From Takakia lepidozioides (taxonomy: Eukaryota; Streptophyta; Takakiopsida; Takakiales; Takakiaceae): a stretch of 60,000 nt of DNA. A program made the position numbers and the translations under genes. Within the stretch, counting starts at the first letter, position 1. Each line of letters starts with the position of its first letter. Location of the stretch: contig CM060732.1 of NCBI GenBank assembly GCA_030704615.1, positions 59,317,053 to 59,377,052 on the forward strand. The letters run 5' to 3'. The notes below the pieces were generated by a model. It had not been told where the DNA came from. It saw only the letters and a list, made by a program, of their open reading frames with translations, and ran no database searches. Shown in pieces: positions 35,558 through 44,761 of the stretch.

Positions 35558-36447
35558 GTTCTCTGCTTTTGAAGCACGCCTCAGTTAGAAGAAAAACCTA
35601 TTCAAGAGATTCAATAATAACATCTGAAAAAATTCTATCCATCATTGTGGTCAAGGCAACTCCAGTATTGACGTACTTGCTAAGCTTAATGTGTACCAAT
35701 GAAACCAAAGAATCACTGAAGAGTCATATGTTACTTGACTCCACAGTAGCAAGACATCCTGCAGAAGCTCATAAACCAAGTATCACACCTGCTGCAAAGG
35801 AAAAAGAGATCTACATGGTCTGCATGAAGCAGTTGAACACTATCATGTAGAGGGCTACTGCACTCCTGAGGTGTACTACACATTGCCTGGTCCCACCAAA
35901 GGACACTGTTTTCTTGGCTCCACAATTCCGAACACCTCCCCCGCATGCTTGTGCCAGAGAGAGGATACGAGTTGGCCATATAACATTGAGGACCATCTGT
36001 GAATGACTATCCTTGCAAAGCTGGTCGTGGGGTTTTCACCAACTGTCGAATGAAACTCCAAGGTTGCCTTGAGCATACCCTGGTGCCAATCCAGTCATCT
36101 AGGTGAGTTCCTCATATCAAAACAATTCTCCATCTCAGCATTATTAATCTACAAGTTTGCCGCAGCAACAACAGAGTAGACTAGCCCTCTGGGCTGTAAT
36201 TGCACTGTCCATGGAACCTCAAAAAACCACAATGTAGCGAGTAGGTATACAAGAGCTACAGCAGTGACTGAAAACTTTGCCAGGCCACATCATTGACTCC
36301 TCAAGAAAAACAGAGCATAATCAGAAGACAACTACACGAAATATGTGGTGCTTTCAGATAAGAGTGCAGGCCAATGCTGTAGACACAATCACTCTTCTGG
36401 CTTCCGAGTTGTCATGGAGAACTGAGAGGAGAGCCCTCTGCTTTTCT
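35558..36447. other. No gene seen; loop of the inverted duplication
   Basis: Sequence between the hAT element and arm B. Short frames have no recognisable content. Confidence 0.3.
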
Positions 36448-36476
36448 GGAGATGCAGATTCATTCACTGCCTTCCC
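36448..36476 (+). repeat. Direct repeat flanking arm B, left copy
   Basis: GGAGATGCAGATTCATTCAC followed by TGCCTTCCC. The partner at 37985-38013 has AGCCTTTCC after the same 20 bases. The pair brackets arm B of the inverted duplication and looks like a long target-site duplication. Confidence 0.8.
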
Positions 36477-37983
36477 AGTGTAAAATGGACTACACAATAG
36501 GGCGAGTGCCTGGAGACATCCTTTGCAATTTCTAGTGCCTGGTGGCATGAGATATCATTTTGGACATGGAAATAGTTTTGCTGGCAGCCCCTCTGGATGT
36601 GAAGAGCTTGAGGCAAGACAACAAGCTCTTATTAGCTTGGAGCCTCATAAGTGCTATGAAATAAGAGCTTAGTTGGAAATTTCAAATTCTTTGAAGGGTC
36701 AACTTCCTGGTTTGAGGGATTACATAGAGCACAGATGTATTTCTATATAAGCCCTTTCCAAGCAAACACATTGAAAAATCTCCTGGGGATAATGCCTTCA
36801 AACATATCCAAATCAATTGCGCATCACTTAATTGAATCACTTCATTTAACCGCCTTGTCAGAATTCACCCAACTATATGTTCAGGTATGCACTCCGAGGT
36901 TCTGTTTTCACTCTCCCTTCATCTTCAGTACGCACAGATAGGATGCATGGATGCATGTGTGCTTCTCAGCCACAGCCGCCATTGCACCAAGTATCGTTCC
37001 ACTATCCTCAGCTCCCTTAAATTGCCTGCAAATTCCCCAAAGCTTTGGCACCTAATTCGCATGGTCATTACCCAACCCTCGCTGGTTGCCGAGTACTTGA
37101 ACAAAACTAGAATACAAAAGGCGAGTTCAATACTAGTCGCTCTGCCCTTCCCTTTGGGCATCTTCTGGGCTCCAGCTGCATCAATCCACATCAAACATTC
37201 CATCATATCCATGTACTAGAGAGCCATTTCTTCATTACCGTCTCCCTACAACACTGCAATGACAGGCATGTGTCACATCTGGGGAGTAGACACGCAGTCT
37301 CAAAATCAACATTGTATCTTCTAGCATGAGGTGTTCATTGTCCATTCCCAGCACCCCAAGTCTTCTTGCTGCACTAGTGCTATGACAATTGGAGTCTCAC
37401 ATTCCCGACCCTGGTGGGAAGAAACCCCACAACTGGCTACAGGGAGGGTTGATAATCTGGGGACCATACCGTCAGGGCTACAAATCATAGCCAGCAATAT
37501 TCAATGGGTACATTTTCTCTCAATAGTCGTCCACACCAGGGATGGCCTCTCAGGCCACCGCAACAAGTCTACATTTCTCATAAAGCTAAAAGACTACCTA
37601 AATCTGTCGCTCAGGCAAGAGATACAAGACATCACAAACTCATCTTGCTACCTGCAAAGATGACTAGGAAGTACCCAGGACAACTTACAAAAAAAATTAA
37701 CAAGCTGGAAAACTACAAGTTATTGCATTGAGGTAGAAGGTCCAACAGCGTACCATCTTCCACATCCTTAAGCTTGTAATAGTGAGGTGCAATCTCAACC
37801 AACCAATCAGGCTCACTTCAATCACCTGCAATCTCTCCAACAAATAAAGACTGAAACTTACAGCGTGATGGATTCAGCATCCTAGGTAAGTACTCACTAA
37901 AGCATGTGCAGCAGTACAACGCGAGAATATGCTTTGCAAAGACACACCATATGTTAAGGTAAAATACCTGCCGCATGTATTCC
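36476..37983 (-). repeat. Inverted duplication, arm B (helicase 3' exons, non-functional copy)
   Basis: Read on the minus strand it repeats helicase exon 26, its introns and the last exon (QKMPKGKGRATS, with its splice acceptor), plus downstream sequence. It starts inside exon 25 and has no helicase core, so it cannot encode a working protein. About 410 bp (37229-37638) inside it has no counterpart in arm A. Confidence 0.88.
37229..37638. other. Insertion present only in arm B
   Basis: Arm A reads continuously across GTAGCAAGATGAAGAAATGG. In arm B the equivalent sequence is parted after TTCTTCAT and resumes at CTTGCTACC, with about 410 bp between. The segment ends in ...AACTCAT, so TCAT appears at both ends and may be a short target duplication. 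No coding content was recognised. Confidence 0.6.
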
Positions 37984-37984
37984 C

Positions 37985-38013
37985 GGAGATGCAGATTCAT
38001 TCACAGCCTTTCC
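37985..38013 (+). repeat. Direct repeat flanking arm B, right copy
   Basis: Partner of 36448-36476; see there for the comparison. Confidence 0.8.
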
Positions 38014-38412
38014 AATTGAATCCTTTTCCAGCGCATCTTTTTTGCGAAACAGAACTGCGGAGTCCTCTGCACCATCATTCATTCAGAACTAGCAGATTAT
38101 GCCTCCCAGTTCCAGGCCAAATTTCCAACGATTCTCATGCTAAGCGAAATATGCAAGCAACGTGCTTATTTGGACCTCTCTATCTCGAAAACTTAATCGG
38201 GGTGAGTAGTTAAGCCTAAAACGACGTACCATGTGAAAGAAACGTAGGTTGCACTGGATAAATGGATTTACACCGGCTGAAGTGGCAGAAGCCCGTTCAA
38301 GTTTGGATAACACCAGTCAATCATTGCATTTTGTAAACCCTCAGCTCAATCCATCATTGAAACCTGCAGGTTCTACACATGAACATGTGTGACCCTTCAA
38401 GTAGGGAGGTTC

Positions 38413-38648
38413 TTAGAGCACGTACTTGCAACCTGCGCGTCGATCCATTGCTTAACAATCAGCGCAGCGCCAATACCGGCTCCGCTGAGAGCTCCATACA
38501 AAGCAATCGCCTTAGGCCAGGACCTGCGTGGCAAGAAGTAAAACTCTGGAACTAATCTGACTTTCAACTTGGGATCTTTCTCCAGATCTTTCCAGCTTTC
38601 TGCTTCTCTCTCCACATTTCTCATGCTGATCTCCCTCCGTTTTTCCAA
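38413..38648 (-). CDS. Small possible membrane protein, first exon
   Basis: The minus-strand frame from ATG at 38648 is charged at first (EKRREISMRNVEREAESWKD, then LEKDPKLKVRL), followed by VPEFYFLPRRSWPK and one hydrophobic, Gly/Ala-rich segment AIALYGALSGAGIGAALIVK that looks like a single membrane helix, then QWIDAQ. A possible splice donor (AAGTACGT) follows DAQVA, so a downstream exon is likely but was not identified. I do not recognise the family. Codon choice and the clean N-terminus suggest a real gene. Confidence 0.4.
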
Positions 38649-38939
38649 ACCCTAGCAACAGACACTAAACCCCATCGTCCCATGTTCCCGCAACGCTCCC
38701 AAAAGTTTTGAACGGTTCCCATCATGAGGACGACCTCCAAATATACGTGGCAGATGAGGTCCTCCTCTATTCATGGCCTGACATGGATGTGGATGGAATT
38801 CATCCATACCTGAAGCGAATTTATAGCCTGCGACCTGACTCAGCCTGTCCAGCAAAACAAATAGAAAAGTCTTTAAACCTCCAGCCTGTAGAATTTTCAG
38901 AAAACGGCGGGGTCCCATATTTGGGCCGACCGTCGACGT

Positions 38940-39650
38940 GGCAGGGAGCGTAGGTACTCCCCTCCAATGCAAAGTCTGCGGTGGGGCCGTGTGGGGCACG
39001 TGGCAATCCCAAAATTTAGCTGGAAAATCTTGTCTGAGGTGGCAAATCATCCACTGGTTTCAGGCCAAATTTATTTTGAACATAAATGATGATCTACTCT
39101 ACACCTGTATTTTCCTTGAATTTTTAATTTTTTCTGGCTCATGGCTTTCAATGTTTTCACCAAAGGAATTTCAAGAATTCGCAAAATTTGCCTGTTTTGT
39201 CTGCAGGGTGGACTCCAGTGTTGTATTATATATCTACATATGTTCAGGTGTTTTGTGGGCCCAACAGACTCGCTCCCCCTCTCTCGCTTCCCCTGCGCGC
39301 GCCCCGGGCCGGCTCACCCCAGCAGACTGACCCCACCCTGCGCGGGGCGAGCATTGGTTGACTTGCTTAGGTGCATATGTAGAGGGGTATGAAAGGGGCA
39401 GGTGTGGTGGTGACTGACTAACTTCAGTTATTTGCAAGGAGCGGGGCCGAGTAACCATCCTTGAGTCCTTTACCTTCAGAGAGGTGATGACCTGCTCCCT
39501 CGCATGCTAGGGGGTGGCACTATCTGTTGTCATTTAGCCTTGCTTATTCTTGGTCCACTGCATGCAGCCATTATGAGGTCTAGCTTTGCCACCAGTGTGG
39601 TCAATTGATTTTGTGCCAGTCTTCGGGTCTGATTGGAATCAATCAGGCTA
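38940..39650. other. No gene seen; GC-rich patch
   Basis: A GC-rich block (39270-39350) lies between AT-rich flanks. No coding content was recognised. Confidence 0.3.
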
Positions 39651-39654
39651 GATA

Positions 39655-40580
39655 CTAGATGTTGTAGAGGTGTTCATTCACCTTCTGAGAGAAGTGCTGA
39701 AGTGGTTCATAGTGATACATGTGGTAGGGGTGATGAAGCATGGATGTTGAGCGTGAGATCTTGACAATTGGTTTGTAATGGGATGGGAAATAAAACTGGT
39801 CTGACCAGTCCATACAAAGGGCATATCCACTTTCAGAACTTCTTTCTGTGACAGCCAAGTAAAGTGACTTCCTACCTGATGAATTGACCATGAGGTCACA
39901 ACATCGGTGGCCCCTGAAAAAGGTTTCCTCAGGTGTCTTCATCTCCTTGATTGCCCTCTGCTACCATCTCCTCTTTGAACCCATGGAATCCATACTTTAT
40001 TTCATTAACTTGCTCATCAACATACCCTGCACATGTTCAACTATGGGCTTTTTGACATGGAAGGTCACCAAGTTCACTGTTCCACAAACTCTTGTCACAG
40101 AAGTGATTGAGAACTTATTGGAAGAGGTAAGGTTTTTGTGTATTGCTGTCTGTGAGCATATGGATATTGAACTTCTCCCATTTTTTCCATGTCCCTCTTC
40201 CTCTATGTGTCAGTGCACGTCACTATTGGCTCGAGTGTAAAGCATACCTCATTCATCATTCAACGTTACCATTAGTCATGCATCCAGCAAGGCTCAGGAA
40301 CTTCAGCTTTCAGCTTATGAAGCCTGGATAAATTGTTGCTATGTTGGGGTAATCTTTTTTCTTTTGCACGGGGAAGACTCTCGTCAGTTTGGTGCAGCAA
40401 ATTTTGATCAACAACTTGTTAGTATGGTTGGATGTAGCATAATTGGGAAGCTGGTGGTAGAAGTGCCCAGTGCAAGTATTGGAGGTTTTGAGTGTATTAT
40501 TGTTGTTTGTGATCGAGGAATGGATGTCCAGAAGGTAATGATGAGCGTTGATAAAGTTACCTGGTTTCCATTATAATGTG
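39655..40580. other. Unrecognised possible exons
   Basis: Two plus-strand frames end at splice-donor-like sites: one with FTVPQTLVTEVIENLLEE then GTAAGG at about 40127, and one with FGAANFDQQLVSMVGCSIIG then VVEVPSASIGGF and GMDVQK before GTAATG at about 40534. A minus-strand frame (39655-39942) is also open. None matches a family I know. They may be exons of a decayed gene. Confidence 0.25.
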
Positions 40581-40762
40581 GTCGTCACTGCTTCATAAGC
40601 AGTGGTAAATGAAGGGCTCCTTCATCCAATCGTCCCGGAGTGATATCATGATCTTCACTTAGGGAGTCATAGTAGTGTCTGCCTTCATCCTCTAGGCCAG
40701 CATAGCTACATGCAAAAAGAACATATAGATGTGATACTGTCCAGCTTCAAGCCATGATCTAC

Positions 40763-41101
40763 TTACATTTCTTTCCCTAGTTGCCCTCCCTTTGCTCCTG
40801 GATTCTCCCGCATTTGGCATACATGTCCATGAGGATATTGTACGTCTGATACAATCCAAGGTTTGATGATATCACCATGCCTCAGGGCTACCAGCCCATA
40901 CGCATTGCAAACAAACACAACAAAGGTGAAATGGTCTGGCTTCAGTCCTTCCCACAACGACATTTGCTCATAGATCCTTGCATTCCAGGTCATTACATTC
41001 AGTTGGGCCATGTTGTAAATGCTCCAATTCCAGCTTTCACAATGTCGGCATGGACCTCGGTGCTCTTTCCCATGGGACCCATGCATTGCAAATGCAAACA
41101 A
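40763..41101 (-). pseudogene. PPR-like fragment C
   Basis: The minus-strand frame has FAMHGSHGKEHRG, NVMTWNARI, EGLKPDHFTFVVFVCNAYGL and GDIIKPWIVSDVQYPHGHVC. These correspond to PPR phrases (DVVTWNAMI, GLKPDHFTFV.VL.AC, DII..G), but in shuffled and shortened form. It is the third PPR scrap on the minus strand in this window and is not functional. Confidence 0.5.
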
Positions 41102-41405
41102 ACGTGAGTCAGTTAAGTATGTTGCATCCCTGCATCATCAAAACCTTTGTCACAAAACACAACAAAACAACACAACAAACAACACGCACCAAAACCACAG
41201 TACGAAAGTAACCATGGTTGGGTGACTGCGTCTCGCACCTCGACAGACCTTATCCACTCCGTCTGCACAAGCGTCAGCTCTGCATTCCGCACGAATTCGA
41301 GTTTTGGACCTATTTTGTGCGTGGTGCGTGATTCTTTTTTTAAGGTTCTCGACTGTTGCGTGAGTAGTTGAGAATGGATGCATGGCTATTTCTGTGCAAT
41401 AGTAT

Positions 41406-42020
41406 GTGACTCCAAGCATGGCCTGTGTAGCGAGAAACGCAGCCATTCGGCCCTCCACATCTTACGCTTCTGCGCTCTCGTCAATTTCTTCTTCTGCAAG
41501 TTTGAGACCCTGGAATTTTTCTAGGAAGGTGCACGGGCAAGGGTGGCTTGTTGTGTATGCAGTGCAGACCCCACAAGGAGGACCGAAAGGATTCGGTTCT
41601 CCTCCCAAAAAGAAGGAGCAGCCAGGAAAGAATTTGGACAATCTTTCTCGTCCAGTTCGGGAAGCTGAGGCAGAAGAGGACGAAGAGGATGAAGAGGATG
41701 AAGTGATCCCAGAGGTAGTGACCAATCGTATGCTGAAGCGCATTGCCTTCACGGTGGGGATGCCGATGGCTGCAGGTGTCCTGTTTTTCCCACTCTTCTA
41801 TTACCTGAAGGTGGTGCGCAAGGTGGATGTGCCGGAGTGGCTGCCGCTGATCACGTCCATGGTTACCTTTGGCTCTGCGGGTTTGGGCATCACATACGGG
41901 GTGCTGTCGACCAGCTGGGACCCGCTTCGGGAGGGCTCATTGGTGGGCTGGAAGGAGGCACAGCTGAACTGGCCAGCGTTCCAACAGACTTTGCTGGGCA
42001 AAGATGGCAAATCAAAATAG
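41406..42020 (+). CDS. PAM68: PAM68-type photosystem II assembly protein, chloroplast
   Basis: A complete 204-codon, single-exon frame. The N-terminus (Ser/Ala/Arg-rich, SYASALSSISSSASLRPW) is a chloroplast transit peptide. It is followed by a Pro/Gly/Lys linker, a strongly acidic stretch (EAEEDEEDEEDE), then IPEVVTNRMLKRIAFTVGMP and two membrane helices (AAGVLFFPLFYYL; LPLITSMVTFGSAGLGITYG), ending WDPLREGS..GW.EA. This order is that of PAM68 (Arabidopsis, 214 aa), a thylakoid protein that helps early photosystem II assembly around D1. The second in-frame ATG, four codons on (MACVAR), is an equally likely start. No defects are visible. Confidence 0.9.
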   Translation: MTPSMACVARNAAIRPSTSYASALSSISSSASLRPWNFSRKVHGQGWLVVYAVQTPQGGPKGFGSPPKKKEQPGKNLDNLSRPVREAEAEEDEEDEEDEVIPEVVTNRMLKRIAFTVGMPMAAGVLFFPLFYYLKVVRKVDVPEWLPLITSMVTFGSAGLGITYGVLSTSWDPLREGSLVGWKEAQLNWPAFQQTLLGKDGKSK

Positions 42021-42059
42021 ACCCTACCCCATTCCATAGAGATCCAGTCTCAATTGCTT

Positions 42060-42915
42060 AGCACTCATTGTGGGCTCTTTGCTATGTACCATTTGCAATA
42101 TTTGAAGATTTTTTTGTATATGTCCATCCAGTTAACCAATGGGTTATAAGGTTGATCTGAGCTTTGAGTTGTAAACTACGTAGCCTGATTTGGACCCAGC
42201 AGTGCAATGTGTGGAAGGACAGTTTTGGTGTGGAAGGGTTTGATTGCTGTGGATGGCATTGCACATAGATAGCGGTTTTCTTACAGACTGTGTCTGCAAC
42301 AATGCTGCACATGCTTACCACTTGTGTTAGGCCTATCTGAATCATCCTGAGTTATCGTGGCATGAGAGGCTTTGCACTGCTCAAGTAACAGGAGACACAT
42401 GAGATTATTGAAAACGTGTCTGTTTGTGTTGTAAACTGTCAACTTTAGAGACAAGCAGAACTTCCACGGGTCACACCGAGATGTTCGAAAACGTCTCAAA
42501 AATTGCTCCCGCTGGTCTCCTTTGGGCCTCTTGGGGACATGCTAGATTTTTTCTTTCTTGCTCTCTCCTCTCTCTCTCTCTACCTTTCCTGATGGGACCT
42601 TGTGGAGGTCTTTCGCTCTCTCTCTTGTTTCCTTGGACCTATTTTGTGGTTGTTCATACATTTCTCTCTTCCTGTTTCCTGCTCGGAACTTGGTGGATGT
42701 ACTAAATTTTCCCTGTTTACTTCAAGAGTATGTGGCCTGAAGGCATAGTCTACTGTGGAAATCTTTCATTCTTCTCAGGAACATTTCTCTCTCTTGTGTT
42801 CTGCATGCAGTTAAGCTACATCTGTCCACTCCTCTGGGCTTTTGGCAGTGCAGTTTGCCCTCTAAGTCACCAGATGAAACTTCATTTCTTTTTTTCTTCT
42901 CTACCTCTCAAGTTA
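42060..42915. other. No gene seen; downstream of PAM68
   Basis: Likely 3' flank, with a CT-rich stretch at 42550-42680. No coding content was recognised. Confidence 0.3.
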
Positions 42916-42934
42916 TTTCTTTGTCTGTTCTGCT

Positions 42935-42994
42935 CAAACTGGGCGCGGGGTCAATGGCCACAAGGCTACGGCAAACAACGTCTTATGAGTACAA
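42935..42994 (+). mobile_element. 60-bp LINE 3' end with 17-bp target duplication
   Basis: Only the last 60 bp of the LINE family are present (from CAAACTGGGCGCGGGG to GAGTACAA). They are flanked by TCTTTGTCTGTTCTGCT at 42918-42934 and 42995-43011. It is an extreme 5' truncation and fixes the LINE 3' end at GTACAA. Confidence 0.9.
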
Positions 42995-43384
42995 TCTTTG
43001 TCTGTTCTGCTGACCAATAAACTTCTTGGTACTGCTGTGGGCATTGTGAAGTTTTCTGTGTCTTTTGCCCACAAGAATGGTGATGTCCAGAGGAGATGGC
43101 CTGCACATTCATGTGAGACAATCTTTTGAAGGACCCACTAGGCTTGTGCACATTTGCAGAAATTGGGGTGGATGCCAACCTCTCTGCAACTTTGAATCAT
43201 TCTATTTGCAACCCAGTTTTATTTGCAACCAGAATTTCACATGTAAGATTGATCAAATTGTCCTTGGTTCTGATCCCTGTTCTGTGTTTTCTAGTAGTCC
43301 TGCCATGTCCCATACCTCAGGCAAATTCTCTCTCTCCGGGGCTCCTCGGTATACTAATGTTTACAGTCTCTTCTCTCTGCGACC

Positions 43385-44003
43385 CTAGACCTGGGTGGGT
43401 GATGACACCATACCAGCCGTTATGTTTGCGGATGACTTTGCAGGCATAGGGGTGGCGCGATATTAGACCAGCCCTGGAGTTTGCATCTGCAATATGGGTT
43501 GATAACTCCAACCAGGCTAAGTCTCTAGAACCCATTCAAGTGGGGGTGCTTAAGGAGTGCATGTCAGCATGCTCCAAACAGCCAATGTGGCTGTTCGGGG
43601 TGAGTTTGGCATCCCTTAAGCTCCCGACGAGATGAATTCAAGGTCAGATGGTGGGGTCAGCTGCAGCATCTGTCCAACATCAGATATCCCAAGTTAATCA
43701 ACTCTATATCTTGGAAACAGGATCGCCCTGTCAAACAGGCTAAGTCCTGGCAGAAGAGAGTAGAAGAGATTATCAAGGACCTGAATCTTAATCCGCAAGT
43801 CTTGACCCTGCTGGATAAATCTGACTTAGAGGCTGTAGTGTCCAAAGCCATGTTTGTTGCCAGGAAATTGTCTGATGAAAATGAAGTTAGGCAGAAAACT
43901 TCCCTGAACTTGTTTCCAGTCTGTGACATGGGGGAGGACATCATGGATGACCTCAAGGGTCTACCCGCTCTTGGCACTAGGCTGAAATTTAGACTCAGGG
44001 CTA
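43385..44003 (+). pseudogene. LINE fragment with internal deletion
   Basis: It starts in the reverse transcriptase (ALMFADDFAGIG phrase) and jumps directly to the IRPALE-type segment, so about 300 bp are missing. It then continues through NSNQAKSLEPIQVGVLKECM to KGLPALGTRLKFRLRA, where it stops short of the zinc finger. A 19-bp repeat CTAAGGTGTAGCTGAATTC (44001 and 44029) marks its end. Frames are broken in several places. Confidence 0.8.
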
Positions 44004-44174
44004 AGGTGTAGCTGAATTCCATGAGAGACTAAGGTGTAGCTGAATTCTTATGACATAGGGACAGACAGATGCTACTGCGAAGGTGCTTTTTGATATAAAT
44101 GTGCCCAATGCAGTGAAATACTTAACTATAGGCACGTCTGGCAGAGAATGTACTCATAAGACGTTGTTTGCCGT

Positions 44175-44617
44175 GCCTCTCATTTTAAGATAATAGGGTC
44201 TTCAATGTGCGATGTGGCCAATGGGCCCCGCGCACGGACGCCCGGCTCCCCGCCCGCCCCGCCCGGCGCTGCGCGCGGTCGCCTAGCCGCTGGCGCGGCT
44301 GCAGCAACCGCGCCCGCGCCCCCGTCCGCCGCGCGGCCAGTCCCCCGCCCATGAATCCGCTGCCCTCCAGTCTGCCAGTCTGCTGCTGGCCAGTCCGCTA
44401 CCCAGCAGTCTGCCAGTTCGCTGCTGGCCAGTCCGCTGCCCAGCAGTCTGCTAGTCCGCCAGTCCGCTGCTGGCCAGTCCGCTGCCCAGCAGTCTGCCAG
44501 TCCGCCAGTCTGCCCGCCAGTCCGCTGGCCAGTCCCCTGCCATCCAGTCCGCTGATGGCGCAGGATCGCCACCGTCCATTCCCATAACCCATCCGAGCCC
44601 TCCATTTTTAGGGCTGC
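44175..44617 (+). repeat. Mutator-like element, left terminal inverted repeat
   Basis: The outer ~160 bp are GC-rich unique sequence. The inner part is a minisatellite of CAGTCCGCTG, CCAGTCTGCTG and GGCCAGTCCGCTG words. It ends in GCCCTCCATTTTTAGGGCTGC, itself a small palindrome-like end. It pairs with 56318-56733. Confidence 0.88.
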
Positions 44618-44761
44618 AATTCAAACCTGCATCCCTGCCGCCTGCCACTTGCCAGCAGCCGCGAACGTGCGCACTGTTCTCCTGGCACGTTGTCGATCGT
44701 GTCTTGTACTGCGGCGCGTTTCTTGCATGTTCAGAAGCGTGTTCTTTATACTGTATAGGGC

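Noticed and set aside
44180-44605. Trp/Ala/Asp-rich frames (ADWPAADW) in the terminal repeats
   Set aside because: Minisatellite translation; present in both terminal repeats and not in gene context.
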